Of a stretch of 64,000 bases of DNA, positions 44,930-55,337 are shown piece after piece. The notes beneath the pieces were generated by a model. That model saw nothing but the letters and a program-made list of their open reading frames with translations. It made no database searches and had not been told where the DNA came from. The position numbers and the translations under genes are program-made. Each line of letters opens with the position of its first letter. Positions within the stretch are counted from its first letter, which is position 1. The stretch comes from Halotalea alkalilenta (GTDB lineage: Bacteria > Pseudomonadota > Gammaproteobacteria > Pseudomonadales > Halomonadaceae). The stretch lies in assembly GCF_001648175.1 (NCBI RefSeq), contig NZ_CP015243.1:930001-994000 (forward strand), written 5' to 3'.

Positions 44930-46103
44930 CGAGCTTCTCCGTCTGATTCGCGCTGCGTTCGAGCCGGAGTTCGGCTGCCGCCAGGCGCTCGCCGCTGCGC
45001 GCGAAGATCAGCGTCTGGGAGGGCTCTGCCGCGACCCATACGCGCTGGTCGGGGCGGTACGCAGCGCCGAGCTCGGGGGCGAGACTCGCGATCAGCGGCG
45101 TAGCGTCGCTTTCGAGCTCTAGATGGAGCAAACACTCGGTGCCGAGGTACTCGCAGCGCTTGACCCAGGCGGTGAGCCCGCGTGGATGGCGTTCGGCCAC
45201 CAGGCGCAGCGCCGGAGGGCGGATAGCGAGCACCACTTTGCGGTCACGGGGTGGTTCGGCGCAGCGTGCCAGCGCGGTGCCGTCGACCCAGGCCACGCCC
45301 TCGTCGTCGACCCGGGCATCGAGCTGATTGATCCGGGGAGTGCCGATGAAACGGGCAACCTCGAGATGGCGCGGGTCCTGGTAGATCCGCTGGGGCGTGT
45401 CCAGCTGCAGCAGGCAGCCTTGAATCATCACCGCGACACGGTCAGCCATGCTCAGCGCCTCGGCCTGGTCGTGGGTGACGTAAAGCGTGGTGACGCCTGT
45501 GCGCCGCTGCAGGGCGACGATCTCGCTGCGCGTGTGGACGCGCAGGTTGGCGTCTAGATTCGAGAGCGGCTCGTCCATCAGGAACACGCGGGGATCGCGA
45601 ACCATCGCCCTCGCCAGCGCCACACGCTGGCGCTGGCCGCCGGACATCTTCGCCGGCTTGCGGTCGAGCAGATGCGCGATCTCGAGCTGTTCGGCGACTT
45701 GTCGCACCCGTGCGTGGATCTCCTCGCGAACCGCCCTGGGGGTGAGCCAGCGCCCGATCAGCGGCAGCCGCTGCCAGCCGCTGAGCCGGCGCATCACCAG
45801 CGGCACGGCGATGTTCTGCGCCGCGGTGAGATGGGGATAGAGCGCATAGGACTGGAACACCATCGCCACGTCGCGCTTCGCCGCGGGTAGTTCGCCGAGC
45901 TCCCGGTCTCCGCTGCGGATCCTGCCGGCATCGGGTGATTCGAGACCGGCGACGATCCGCAGCAGGGTGCTCTTGCCGCATCCGGAAGGCCCGACCAGGG
46001 CGATGAATTCTCCCGGGCGCGCCTCGATGTCGATGCCTTTGAGTATCGTCTGCTTGCCGAAGCGCTTCTCGATGCCGCTCAGCTCGAGGGCGTGGCCGTT
46101 CAT
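44922..46103 (-). CDS. ABC transporter ATP-binding protein (UgpC/MsmX type)
   Basis: A 393-residue ATPase: Walker A GPSGCGKST, Q-loop FQSYALYPH, signature MSGGQRQRVALARA, Walker B VFLMDEPLSNLDA and switch His in VTHDQ. A C-terminal TOBE/regulatory domain of about 150 residues follows, as in UgpC and MalK. An insertion of about 20 residues near position 110 (GWQRLPLIGRWLT) lengthens the helical domain. It overlaps the phosphodiesterase gene by 4 bp. Confidence 0.94.
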   Translation of the reverse strand: MNGHALELSGIEKRFGKQTILKGIDIEARPGEFIALVGPSGCGKSTLLRIVAGLESPDAGRIRSGDRELGELPAAKRDVAMVFQSYALYPHLTAAQNIAVPLVMRRLSGWQRLPLIGRWLTPRAVREEIHARVRQVAEQLEIAHLLDRKPAKMSGGQRQRVALARAMVRDPRVFLMDEPLSNLDANLRVHTRSEIVALQRRTGVTTLYVTHDQAEALSMADRVAVMIQGCLLQLDTPQRIYQDPRHLEVARFIGTPRINQLDARVDDEGVAWVDGTALARCAEPPRDRKVVLAIRPPALRLVAERHPRGLTAWVKRCEYLGTECLLHLELESDATPLIASLAPELGAAYRPDQRVWVAAEPSQTLIFARSGERLAAAELRLERSANQTEKLDV

Positions 46104-46936
46104 CGCGCGATCTCCTTGAGTTCGGCGTCGCCGGGGTAGACCTCATCGATGATCGGGTCGAGGTAGTAGGGCAACAGCCCCTCGACCTCGACGATCTCGC
46201 AGCGATGGTCTCCTCGCTCGCCCAGGGTGATCAGGGCGGCGCCGAGGCAGGCCCTGCCGGGCAGCGGCCGGTCGGTGTTCGCGACCATGAACGAGGAGGC
46301 CGGGCACCATAGGTAGTCGATGCCGTCCACTTCGCCCTGCCAGGCGCGGTGAAGGTGGCCGCTGGCGATCAGCGCCACGTCGTGGCGCTCGATCAGCGCA
46401 CGCAGTGCGCCGCGGGATTCACCGGCCAGGCTCCAGTAGCCGCCGTCGCGCTCATCGAACGACTCGACGAACAGCGGCTTGTGGCTGAACAGCGCCACCC
46501 GGCGGGTGCCGCGTCCCGCCAGGCAGCCGCCGATCCAGGCGAAGGACTCCTCGCGGTCCGCGCGCTCGCCCTCGAGGACCTGGCTATCGATGCCGATCAG
46601 CCGCCAGCCGGGGATGTCGTGACACCAGCGGTCGGTCTCGAACGCGTCGCACCAGTGCTGCAGCCGGTCCGCATCGACCGGCCGGCGGGGATCGAAAGCA
46701 TCGCCGACGTCGTGGTTGCCCGGCAGCGCCAGCAGCGGAATCCCGAGTTGATCGAACAGCCGTCGGCAGTGGGCGAGTTCGCGTTTGTCGCCGGCGCCGT
46801 CGAGGCTGGCGTCTCCGGTGTGGATCACGAGATCGGGCGCCAACTGGCGAATCCAGGCGGCGAGCGGCGGCCAGTTGGCGGCGAAGTGGAGTTTGCTCGG
46901 ACTCAGGTGGGTATCGCTGATCTGTACGATGCGCAT
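46100..46936 (-). CDS. Metallophosphoesterase, Icc/GpdQ-like phosphodiesterase
   Basis: ATG 46936 is preferred (GGGGA 7 bases upstream; protein starts MRIVQISDTHL), giving 278 residues. The dimetal motifs are complete: SDTHL, HTGDAS, GNHD, a His in LFSHKPLF and GHLHRAW. The family hydrolyses cyclic nucleotides (CpdA/Icc) or glycerophosphodiesters (GpdQ). As the first gene of a Ugp-type importer operon, a glycerophosphodiester or other phosphodiester substrate is likelier than cAMP. The 137-bp gap upstream should contain the operon promoter; I see no clear one. Confidence 0.85.
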   Translation of the reverse strand: MRIVQISDTHLSPSKLHFAANWPPLAAWIRQLAPDLVIHTGDASLDGAGDKRELAHCRRLFDQLGIPLLALPGNHDVGDAFDPRRPVDADRLQHWCDAFETDRWCHDIPGWRLIGIDSQVLEGERADREESFAWIGGCLAGRGTRRVALFSHKPLFVESFDERDGGYWSLAGESRGALRALIERHDVALIASGHLHRAWQGEVDGIDYLWCPASSFMVANTDRPLPGRACLGAALITLGERGDHRCEIVEVEGLLPYYLDPIIDEVYPGDAELKEIAR

Positions 46937-47073
46937 CGCAGGGTCCCCAATGGCCCAGGGAGGACGCACTCAGGGCGTCGGAGCGCTCATTCTGCGGCGC
47001 GCCGATGACACGGCCTTTACCGATATTTGACGGTTGAATGATCGCAGGGGGTGCCCTGCGGGGTTCGATACGC

Positions 47074-48516
47074 TCAGCGTCGCGGCGATCGTGCGCCCTG
47101 GTCGGCTGGGTGGGAGGACGGGAGGAGCGAGACTCGCTGCCAGTCGAGCCGCGCATACCAGAGCATGGTGATGGCCGCCATCAGCAGGTTGGTCAGCGGG
47201 AATGCCCACCACAGGCCATCGACGCCGAACGCGGCCTCACGCGACAAAAACCACGCCAGGGGGAGTTGGATCACCCACTGAGAGACCAGCGCGAGGTTCA
47301 TCGTCACCACCGTTTGGCCGGCGGCGCGGAACACGCCGCTGAGTGACATCTGCAGGCCGATGAGGCCGAAGGTGAAGGCCACCGTACGCAGGAAGCGTGC
47401 ACCGGTGGCGATCACCTCGGGGTCGTCCGGCACGAACACCGCGACCAGCGAGGGGGCGGCCAGGAAGGCCGCCACGCCGACCAGGCTGAGGCCGATGAAG
47501 GCGATCACCGAGCTGAGCCTGGCGATCGACCTGGCGCGCTCGATCTGGCCTGCGCCGATGTTCTGGCCGACCAGCGCCGAGGTCGCCATCGATAGGCCCA
47601 GGGCGGGAATGATCACCAGTGCGAGCAGGCTGTTGACCACGCCATAGGCGGCGATGGTCACGGTGCCGAAGGCGGCGACCATCAGCACCATCGCGTTCAT
47701 CCCCAGGGCGCGGGCGGAGAGCTCCACCGAGGAGGGAAAGCCGAGCCGGAAGGCGCGCGCGATGAAGGCCCAGTCGGGGCGCAGCGCCCTGAGCCGCAGC
47801 ACGATGCCGAGCTTGCCGCGGGCGAGCAGCCAGAGCCCGATGCCCAGCGCCAAGCCCTGGGTCAACAGCGTGGCGAATGCCGCGCCGGCCACGCCGAAGG
47901 CGGGGATCGGTCCCCAGCCGAAGATCAACGGCGGGTCGATCAGCGCGTTGAGCACCACCGTGCCGAGCACGATGTAGAGCGGGATGCGCACTTCGCCGGC
48001 GCCGCGCATCAGCGCCTGGAACATGGCGAAGCCGAAGGTGAAGACCAGCCCGCCGAGGGTGATGCGCAGGAATGCCAGGGCATCGTCGTAGACCCCGGGC
48101 TCGACGCTGAGCAGCGTAAGCATGCGCGGCGCCGCCCATTGGCCGAGCGCGGTCAGCAGCAATGAGAATCCGAATGCCAGCAGCAGCACCTGGCCTGCGA
48201 CATGGTCGGTCATCGCGCGGTTGCGAGCGCCGACGTACTGGGCGATCAGGGTCGAGCCCGCGACGCTGAAGCCGGAGCCGAGCGCGAAGGCGAGGAAGTT
48301 GATCGGCAGGCTGATCGATACCGCCGCCACCGCGTCGCCGCCGAGACGGCCGACCCAGAAGGCATCGATCAGCTGGTAGGTCGACTGCAGCAGGTTGGCG
48401 ACGATGATCGGTAGCGCCAGTTTCAACAGCGAGCCGAAGATCGGTCCTTCCAGCAGGGGGTTGCGCGCGATGGGAGGCAAGGGCAGATTCCAGCGGGGGG
48501 AGGCGCGAGGCCTCAA
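47074..48516 (-). CDS. MATE-family multidrug exporter
   Basis: A 480-residue protein with about 12 helices. The core motifs of MATE exporters are visible in [41 protein letters not shown] and the symmetric half with [16 protein letters not shown]. No ATG is present near the N-terminus: the start is TTG 48516, supported by AAGGGG 4 bases upstream and overlapping the stop of the ABC-F gene (TTGA). It exports cationic drugs or toxic metabolites by Na+ or H+ antiport. It is translationally coupled to the preceding ribosome-acting ABC-F gene. Confidence 0.9.
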   Translation of the reverse strand: MRPRASPRWNLPLPPIARNPLLEGPIFGSLLKLALPIIVANLLQSTYQLIDAFWVGRLGGDAVAAVSISLPINFLAFALGSGFSVAGSTLIAQYVGARNRAMTDHVAGQVLLLAFGFSLLLTALGQWAAPRMLTLLSVEPGVYDDALAFLRITLGGLVFTFGFAMFQALMRGAGEVRIPLYIVLGTVVLNALIDPPLIFGWGPIPAFGVAGAAFATLLTQGLALGIGLWLLARGKLGIVLRLRALRPDWAFIARAFRLGFPSSVELSARALGMNAMVLMVAAFGTVTIAAYGVVNSLLALVIIPALGLSMATSALVGQNIGAGQIERARSIARLSSVIAFIGLSLVGVAAFLAAPSLVAVFVPDDPEVIATGARFLRTVAFTFGLIGLQMSLSGVFRAAGQTVVTMNLALVSQWVIQLPLAWFLSREAAFGVDGLWWAFPLTNLLMAAITMLWYARLDWQRVSLLPSSHPADQGARSPRR

Positions 48517-50102
48517 TACACCCCTTGGCTTCTCAGGTAGTCGTCGTAGGAGCCGGTGAAGTCGGTGATCCCCTCGGGCTTCATCTCGATGATCCGGGTC
48601 GCCAGGGAGCCGACGAACTCACGATCGTGGCTGACGAAGATCAGCGTGCCGGGGTAGTGCTCGAGCGCCAGGTTGAGCGCCTCGATCGACTCCATGTCGA
48701 GGTGGTTGGTCGGTTCGTCCATTACCAGTACGTTGGGCTTTTGCAGCGCCAGCTTGCCGAACAGCATCCGCCCCTGCTCGCCGCCGGAGATCACCTTGAC
48801 CGATTTCTGGATCTCATCGTTGGAGAACAGCATGCGTCCGAGCGCCGAGCGAATCTGCTGCTCGCCGCCGGTGGTCCATTGGCTCATCCACTCGAACAGG
48901 GTCATGGCGTTGGCGAAGTCATCGGCATGGTCCTGGGCGAAGTAGCCCACCTCGGCGGCGTCGGTCCATTTCACCTCGCCCGCGTCGAGCGGCAGGTCGC
49001 GCACCAGGGTACGCAGCAGAGTGGTCTTGCCGATCCCATTGGGGCCGATGATCGCGACGCGTTCGCCGGCCTCGACCAGCAGCGAAAAACGCTCGAACAG
49101 CGCGGGATTGCCCGGGTAGGCCTTGGTCGCGTTGTCCACCGTCAGCGCATGGCGATGGATCTTGCGCTCCTGCTCGAAACGGATGAACGGGCTGACCCGC
49201 GAGGAGGGCTTGACCTCCTCGAGCTGGATCTTGTCGATCTGGCGCGCGCGCGAGGTGGCCTGCTTGGCCTTGGAGGCATTGGCCGAGAAGCGGCTGACGA
49301 ACGACTGCAGTTCGGCGATCTGCGCCTTCTTCTTGGCGTTGTCGGCGTGCAGCCGCTCGCGGGCCTGGGTCGCGGCGGTCATGTACTCGTCGTAGTTGCC
49401 GGGGAACAGCCGCAGTTCGCCGTAGTCCAGGTCGGCCATGTGGGTGCAGACGCTGTTGAGGAAGTGGCGGTCGTGCGAAATGATGATCATCGTGCTCGAG
49501 CGCTGGGTCAGTATCCCTTCCAGCCAGCGGATGGTGTCGATGTCCAAATGGTTGGTCGGTTCGTCGAGCAGCAGCACGTCGGGATCGGAGAACAGCGCCT
49601 GGGCGAGCAGCACGCGCAGCTTCCAGCCGGGCGCCACCGAGCTCATCAGCCCGTAGTGCTGCTCGAGCGGGATGCCGAGGCCGAGCAGCAGCTCTCCCGC
49701 GCGCGCCTCGGCGGTATAGCCGTCGAGCTCGGCATACTGCACCTCGAGATCGGCGACCTTCATGCCATCGGCTTCGCTCATCTCTGCCTGGGCATAGATC
49801 CGGTCGCGTTCCTCGGCGACCTTCCAGAGCTCCCCATTGCCCATGATCACCGTGTCGATCACCCGGCGCTCTTCGAAGGCGAACTGGTCCTGGCGCAGCT
49901 TGCCGAGCCGCGTGGCCGAGTCGAGCATCACTTGTCCGCTGGTCGGCTCGAGATCGCCACCGAGGATCTTCATGAAGGTCGACTTGCCGCAGCCGTTGGC
50001 GCCGATCAGGCCGTAGCGGTTGCCGTTGTTGAACTTGACCGAGACGTTCTCGAACAGGGGCTTCGGCCCGAATTGCATGGTGATGTTGGCGGTGCTGATC
50101 AC
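48513..50102 (-). CDS. ybiT: ABC-F family ATPase, YbiT-like
   Basis: The GTG start at 50102 (AAGGA 8 bases upstream) gives 529 residues, as in E. coli YbiT (530), with [12 protein letters not shown] at the start. There are two soluble ATPase domains: Walker [10 protein letters not shown] and GPNGIGKTT, signatures with [12 protein letters not shown] and [11 protein letters not shown], joined by a linker ([17 protein letters not shown]). No membrane domain is present. ABC-F proteins act on the ribosome to control translation or release stalled complexes. The frame is open much further upstream but without homology. Confidence 0.95.
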   Translation of the reverse strand: MISTANITMQFGPKPLFENVSVKFNNGNRYGLIGANGCGKSTFMKILGGDLEPTSGQVMLDSATRLGKLRQDQFAFEERRVIDTVIMGNGELWKVAEERDRIYAQAEMSEADGMKVADLEVQYAELDGYTAEARAGELLLGLGIPLEQHYGLMSSVAPGWKLRVLLAQALFSDPDVLLLDEPTNHLDIDTIRWLEGILTQRSSTMIIISHDRHFLNSVCTHMADLDYGELRLFPGNYDEYMTAATQARERLHADNAKKKAQIAELQSFVSRFSANASKAKQATSRARQIDKIQLEEVKPSSRVSPFIRFEQERKIHRHALTVDNATKAYPGNPALFERFSLLVEAGERVAIIGPNGIGKTTLLRTLVRDLPLDAGEVKWTDAAEVGYFAQDHADDFANAMTLFEWMSQWTTGGEQQIRSALGRMLFSNDEIQKSVKVISGGEQGRMLFGKLALQKPNVLVMDEPTNHLDMESIEALNLALEHYPGTLIFVSHDREFVGSLATRIIEMKPEGITDFTGSYDDYLRSQGVY

Positions 50103-50337
50103 GCTGTCGTCCTTAGCGACCGCCCGGCGAGCACGTCGGGAGGCATGGATATCGGGCGCCGGGGGAAATCGGCGCGAAAGGGGTCGATTGTAACGTTTAC
50201 CCGGGGTGTTGTGCAGTGAGCCTGCGATGATCCTGCTCATACCCGGGCCTCGAGGCCGAGGTTTCGTGCCCACGGGCGCAGAGATCGTCCCGATCGATTT
50301 GATCTCGGCGTCGTTCGGGCGTTGGCGTGCTGGCTTG

Positions 50338-50383
50338 GAGGACAAACTCAGTTTGTCCTCAGCGCAAGAAAAACTCGTTTGTC
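50338..50383. promoter_or_regulatory. Palindrome and direct repeat upstream of hyuA
   Basis: GAGGACAAACT (50338-50348) and AGTTTGTCCTC (50350-50360) form an 11-bp perfect palindrome around one base. A second partial copy, AAACTCGTTTGTC, lies at 50371-50383, 27 bp after the equivalent AAACTCAGTTTGTCC (50344-50358). This AT-richer spot in the 381-bp ybiT-hyuA gap is about 100 bp before hyuA and looks like a regulator-binding site. Nothing else in that gap is recognisable; a frame from 50206 to 50460 lacks any family features. Confidence 0.5.
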
Positions 50384-50483
50384 GGCTCGGCGTGGCGGCA
50401 TCGATGATCGATCCCAGCGTAAGCGTCGCTTCGTCTCCAAGCGCGGCGCGCTGGTCTTGAATGCCTACCACTGAGAGCGCTCC

Positions 50484-52598
50484 ATGACTCCATCCAGCCC
50501 ATCCGTCCGGGTCGGTGTCGATATCGGCGGCACCTTCACCGACGTTGCCCTCGAGCTCGATGGGCGGCTCCATGCCGCTAAGGTCCTGACCGATCACGCC
50601 CAGCCCGAACGGGCGATCCTCGAAGGCATTCGCCAGGCCTGCTCGCTGGCCGGCGTCACACCGAAGGCGATCACCCAAATCATCCATGGCACGACGCTCG
50701 CCACCAATGCGTTGATCGAACGGCGCGGGGCACGCACCGCGCTGATCACGACCCGTGGCTTTCGCGATGTGATCGAGATGCGTACCGAGAGCCGTTTCGA
50801 GCAGTACGACCTGGCCCTGGCGCTGCCTCCGGCGCTGATTGCGCGCGCCGACCGCTATGTGGTGGGCGGTCGGCTCGATGCCCAGGGAGAGGAGCTGGAG
50901 CCGCTCGATCTCGAACAGCTCGACCGAGTGATCGGCCTGATCCGCGAAGGCGGCTACCAGAGCGTCGCGGTCGGCTTGCTGCATAGCTATCGCAACCCGT
51001 GCCATGAACGCCGGATACGCGATCGTGTGCGCGCTGCGTTGCCAGCGGTGGCGGTATCGATCTCGAGTGAGGTCTCGCCGCAGATCCGCGAGTACGAGCG
51101 TTTCAATACGGTGTGCGCCAACGCCTACGTCAAGCCGCTGATCGCTGCCTATCTCGAACGACTCAGCGCGGCGCTGGTGTCGGAGGGGGTCAGCTGCCCC
51201 GTGCACCTGATCCACTCCGGGGGCGGCTTGATCTCGCTTGCCACCGCGATCGAGTTTCCAGTGCGGCTGCTCGAGTCGGGGCCCGCGGGTGGTGCGATCT
51301 ACGCCGCTCACTATGCATCGCGCTATGGCATCGAACGCGCGCTCTCCTTCGACATGGGGGGGACCACCGCGAAGATATGCCTGATCGAGGGTGGACGGCC
51401 GAAGAGCGCGCGCAGCTTCGAGGTCGCCCGGACCTACAGGTTCAAGAAGGGCAGCGGCATGCCCATCTCGGTCCCGGTGATCGAAATGGTCGAGATCGGC
51501 GCGGGTGGGGGCTCAATCGGCCAGGTCGACGCGCTGCGCCAGATTCGGGTCGGTCCAGAGAGCGCCGGATCGGAACCGGGGCCGGCCTGCTATGGACGCG
51601 GCGGAGAGCGGCCAACGGTCACCGATGCCGATCTGGTGCTCGGGCGGCTCGACCCGGAGCGCTTCGCCGCTGGCAGTCTGAAGCTCGATATCGATGCCGC
51701 CGCCGGGGCGCTCGAACGGGAGATCGCCGCGCCCTTGGGCGCAGACCGATGGCAGGCCGCGTTCGGGATCACCGAGGTGGTCGATGAGAACATGGCAAGT
51801 GCTGCGCGCGTGCATGCGGTGGAAAGCGGCCGCGAGCTCTCGGGCTTCACGATGATCGCCTACGGCGGTGCCGCACCGCTGCATGCGGTGCGGATCGCCG
51901 ACAAGCTCGGGGTGCGCCGGCTGCTGGTGCCGCCCGGCGCCGGGGTCGGGTCCGCGATTGGTTTCCTGCGTGCCCCCTTCGCCTTCGAAACGCTGCGCAG
52001 TGCGGTGATGCGCCTCAGCGACTTCGACGTCGCCGCGGTTGGCCGGCTGCTCGACGAGATGGAGAGCGAGGCCAGCGCTTTCGTTCGCGATGCGGGGCTG
52101 CGCGAGCCGCCCAGCCGCGAGCTGCGCGCCTACATGCGCTATTCGGGGCAGGGTTGGGAGATCGAAGTGCCGCTCGTCGCCGCCGAGTTCCATGCCGCGC
52201 CGCTCGAGACGCTGCGCGCGGAGTTCGACAGCGCCTACCGCGGCTCGTTCGGGCACTTGGTCGAAGGCGCCGACGTCGAAGTGGTCAGCTGGGCGCTCCA
52301 GCTCAGCGAGCCGGGCTCGCCGCCTGACCGGGTCGAGCCGCGCATGCACTGCGACGATGGGGTTGAACCGCCCGCGCCGTTCGACCGGCGGCAGGTGTTC
52401 GACGCTAAGCGTGGGGTCTTCGTCGACTGCGCCCTCTATCAACGCGACCAGCTGGCGCAGGGCGTGGCCATCGCGGGTCCTTTGATCATTACCGAGCCTG
52501 AGACCTCGACCCTGGTCCCGCCGGATTATTCGGTCAGCCTCCAGCGCGACGGTTGCCTGCTGATCGAACATCGCCAGGATGAAGGAGTGCCTGCATGA
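50484..52598 (+). CDS. hyuA: Hydantoinase/oxoprolinase A subunit (HyuA family)
   Basis: A 704-residue HyuA-type protein. The N-terminal actin-like ATP-binding motif [15 protein letters not shown] is followed by [18 protein letters not shown] and [42 protein letters not shown] and the C-terminal [18 protein letters not shown]. The family hydrolyses cyclic amides (hydantoins, 5-oxoproline) with ATP, or carboxylates ketones. The ribosome-binding site is weak. hyuB follows with a 4-bp overlap. The TRAP importer downstream suggests uptake of an acidic or cyclic-amide substrate. Confidence 0.92.
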   Translation: MTPSSPSVRVGVDIGGTFTDVALELDGRLHAAKVLTDHAQPERAILEGIRQACSLAGVTPKAITQIIHGTTLATNALIERRGARTALITTRGFRDVIEMRTESRFEQYDLALALPPALIARADRYVVGGRLDAQGEELEPLDLEQLDRVIGLIREGGYQSVAVGLLHSYRNPCHERRIRDRVRAALPAVAVSISSEVSPQIREYERFNTVCANAYVKPLIAAYLERLSAALVSEGVSCPVHLIHSGGGLISLATAIEFPVRLLESGPAGGAIYAAHYASRYGIERALSFDMGGTTAKICLIEGGRPKSARSFEVARTYRFKKGSGMPISVPVIEMVEIGAGGGSIGQVDALRQIRVGPESAGSEPGPACYGRGGERPTVTDADLVLGRLDPERFAAGSLKLDIDAAAGALEREIAAPLGADRWQAAFGITEVVDENMASAARVHAVESGRELSGFTMIAYGGAAPLHAVRIADKLGVRRLLVPPGAGVGSAIGFLRAPFAFETLRSAVMRLSDFDVAAVGRLLDEMESEASAFVRDAGLREPPSRELRAYMRYSGQGWEIEVPLVAAEFHAAPLETLRAEFDSAYRGSFGHLVEGADVEVVSWALQLSEPGSPPDRVEPRMHCDDGVEPPAPFDRRQVFDAKRGVFVDCALYQRDQLAQGVAIAGPLIITEPETSTLVPPDYSVSLQRDGCLLIEHRQDEGVPA

Positions 52599-54267
52599 GC
52601 GCTGCCATCGATATCCCCCGTCAGATCATGTGGAACCGCTTGATCTCGGTGGTCGAGGAGCAGGCCCTGACCTTGATCCGCACCGCCTTCTGCACCAGCG
52701 TGCGCGAAGCCGGGGATCTCTCGGCCGGGGTGTTCGACGCCGCGGGCAGGATGATCGCCCAGGCGGTCACCGGTACGCCGGGGCACGTCAACTCGATGGC
52801 GGAGTCGGTCGGTCACTTCATCGATCACTTCGGGCTCGAAGCGCTGAACCCCGGGGACGTGCTGGTGACCAACGACCCTTGGCTCGGCACCGGTCATCTC
52901 CACGACATCACCATGGTTACGCCGGTGTTCCGGCGGGGCCGGGTCATCGGCTTCTTCGCCTCCACCGCCCATGTGGTCGACATCGGCGGGCGCGGCTTCG
53001 GTCCGGACGCCGCGGAGGTGTTCGAGGAGGGCATTTGTTTCCCGCCGATGAAGATGTTCGCGGCGTCCGAGCTCAATCGCGACTTGATCGCGCTGCTGCG
53101 CTACAACGTGCGCGAGAGCGAGCAGGTGATCGGTGATTTCCATGCGCTGGCGGTGTGCAACGACACGGGTATCCGCAGGCTCGAAGCGATGCTCGACGAG
53201 TTCGGCCTCGACCACCTCGATGATCTCGCCGAGTACGTGTTCGCCCACAGCGAGCGGGCGACGCGCGAGCGCATCCAGGCACTCGGCGACGGCTCGCACG
53301 GATACGCGATGCGAGTCGATGGCTTCGAGGCGCCGATCGACCTCGAGGTCCTGGTCTCGGTCGAAGGCGATGGGATGAACGCCGATTTCACCGGCAGCTC
53401 ACCGTGCAGCGAGCGCGGGATCAACGTGCCGCTGACCTATACCAAGGCCTATGCCTGCTACGCCCTCAAGTGCGCGGTCGCCCCCGACATCCCCAACAAC
53501 TGGGGTTCGCTTATGCCGTTTCGGGTCACCGCGCCTGAAGGGTCGATCCTCAACGCTCCCCGGCCGCGCGCAGTCGCGGTACGCCACCTGCTCGGCCATT
53601 TGATTCCCGATGTAGTGCTCGGCGCGCTGCAGCCATTTTGCCCTGGGCGGATTCCCGCCGAGGGCGCCAGTGCATTGTGGAATCTGCAGATGGGCTTTCG
53701 CGCCTGCAACGGTGAGGCGCGCCATGAGATGCTGATCTTCAACAGCGGCGGCACCGGTGCGCGCCCCGCCAGCGACGGACTCAATGCCACCGCTTTCCCC
53801 AGCGGGGTCCAGACCATGTCGGTGGAGGTGACCGAAAGCATCGGCCCCATCGTCGTCTGGCGTAAGCAACTGCGTTGCGACTCGGGCGGTGCCGGGCGCT
53901 GGCGCGGTGGGCTTGGGCAGTCGATCGAGATCGGCGCCAGGGAGGGCTATACGTTCTCGCTCAATGCGATGTTCGAGCGCGTCGAGCATCCCGCCCGCGG
54001 GCATCAGGGGGAGGTCATGGCGCCAATGGGCAAGTCTCGCTCGACGATGGCACCCCGCTCGCCGCGAAGGGGCGGCAGTCGATTCCCGCCGGCCGGCGTT
54101 TGCGCCTCGAACTGCCGGGAGGTGGCGGCTACGGCGACCCTGCCGAGCGCGAACCCGAGCGGGTACGTTGCGACCTCGTCGGCGGCTACCTGAGCGAGGC
54201 CCGGGCAAGGCGCGATTATCCACACGCCTTTGCCACCACCGCGCCGACGGGGCCGGCCCGGACCTAA
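52595..54267 (+). CDS. hyuB: Hydantoinase/oxoprolinase B subunit (HyuB family) with an apparent -1 frameshift
   Basis: The B subunit contains NRLISVVEEQALTLIRTAF, GHVNSMAESVGHFI, DVLVTNDPWLGTGHLHDI and NSGGTGARPASDGLNATAFPSGVQ. The frame continues to a stop at 54193, but its last 60 residues are unrelated to the family. The true C-terminus (NGQVSLDDGTPLAAKGRQSIPAG, LELPGGGGYGDP) lies in the -1 frame up to 54267. The switch falls in a run of five Gs (54007-54011), where one more G would restore a full protein of about 557 residues. This is a sequencing error, a recent inactivating deletion or, less likely, programmed slippage. AAGGAG precedes the start. Confidence 0.85.
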
Positions 54268-54318
54268 TGATGCTGGTGATTCGACGATGGAACCTATAAC
54301 AACGACAAGGTGAAGCGC

Positions 54319-55335
54319 ATGAAATCGACCGCAATATCGTTCGCAAGGGTGGGGGCTTCGATCGCACTGGGTACGCTGCTGATGCTCGCGGGCGCTCGGA
54401 GCGTGCTGGCGGCGACGACCTGGATCATGGCCTCGGGCAATCCCGAGAGCAGCTACTTCACCCAGAACATTCGCCAGTTCATCGATGAAGTCGAGGAGCG
54501 CAGCGCAGGAGAGCTGCGTATCGACCTGCGCGCCAATGACACGCTGATCAAGCATGACGCGATCAAGCGGGCGGTGCAGACCGGACAGGTGCAGATCGGC
54601 GAGATTCGCCCCGGCGTGTACGGTAACGAGGACCCGATGTACATCCTCGATAGCATCCCGGGAGTCGCGAGCGACTATGAGCAAGCGCGCCAGCTGCTGG
54701 AGGCCCAGCTGCCCTACTTCGAGGAGCTGCTGGGGCGCCAGGGGCTGCGTGCGCTGATCTGGGCGCCCTGGCCGGGGCAAGGATTCTTCACCACCTCGCC
54801 GCTCGAATCGCTCGACGACATGCGCGGCAAGAAGATTCGCATCTATTCCCAGCCGACCCAGCAGATGGCGGAGCGCCTCGGCTTTCGCGCCACCATCCTC
54901 CCCTTCGCCGAGGTCTCCCAGGCCTACGCGACTGGGATGATCGATTCGCTGTTCACCAGTCCCCAGACCGGGATCGATGTGCAGATCTGGGACTACGCCA
55001 AGCACTTCACCTATACCGGGACGATGCACAACAAGAATGCGGTGATCGTCAACGAGCGTGCCTTCAGGTCGCTCGACGAGGACCTCCAGCGGATCGTGCT
55101 CGAGGCCGGCCAGCGTGCTACCGAGCGCGGCTGGGAAATGAGCCGGCGCGCGGGGGCCGAAAACGACGAGGTGATCGAATCCCACGGCGTGGTCATCACC
55201 GACGCGAGTGACGATATCCAGCAGGCGATCACCGCTATCGGCGACGAGATGCTCGCCCAGTGGCGTGAATCGGCGGCGGCGCCGGCGGTCGAGGCGCTCG
55301 ATCGCTATCTGGCCCAGCGCAGCGCGCAGGACTGA
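54319..55335 (+). CDS. TRAP transporter substrate-binding protein (DctP family)
   Basis: ATG 54319 is chosen because AAGGTG (54307-54312) lies 6 bases upstream, making the in-frame GTG at 54310 less likely. The 338-residue protein has a signal peptide (ALGTLLMLAGARSVLA) and the DctP fold: MASGNPESSYFTQNI, IKRAVQTGQVQIGEI, DDMRGKKIRIYSQPTQQMAERLG and AYATGMIDSLFTSPQTGID. The last stretch holds the conserved Arg/Pro-type binding region for carboxylate ligands. It probably binds the acidic substrate of the HyuAB enzyme. Confidence 0.92.
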   Translation: MKSTAISFARVGASIALGTLLMLAGARSVLAATTWIMASGNPESSYFTQNIRQFIDEVEERSAGELRIDLRANDTLIKHDAIKRAVQTGQVQIGEIRPGVYGNEDPMYILDSIPGVASDYEQARQLLEAQLPYFEELLGRQGLRALIWAPWPGQGFFTTSPLESLDDMRGKKIRIYSQPTQQMAERLGFRATILPFAEVSQAYATGMIDSLFTSPQTGIDVQIWDYAKHFTYTGTMHNKNAVIVNERAFRSLDEDLQRIVLEAGQRATERGWEMSRRAGAENDEVIESHGVVITDASDDIQQAITAIGDEMLAQWRESAAAPAVEALDRYLAQRSAQD

Positions 55336-55337
55336 CC

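Noticed and set aside
48525..50219. 564-residue open frame antisense to the YbiT-like gene
   Set aside because: It is the complementary shadow of a strongly conserved ABC-F gene with both ATPase motifs intact; no start signal or domain was seen.
50206..50460. 84-residue frame in the ybiT-hyuA gap
   Set aside because: No domain, poor ribosome-binding context, and it runs through the palindrome that looks regulatory.
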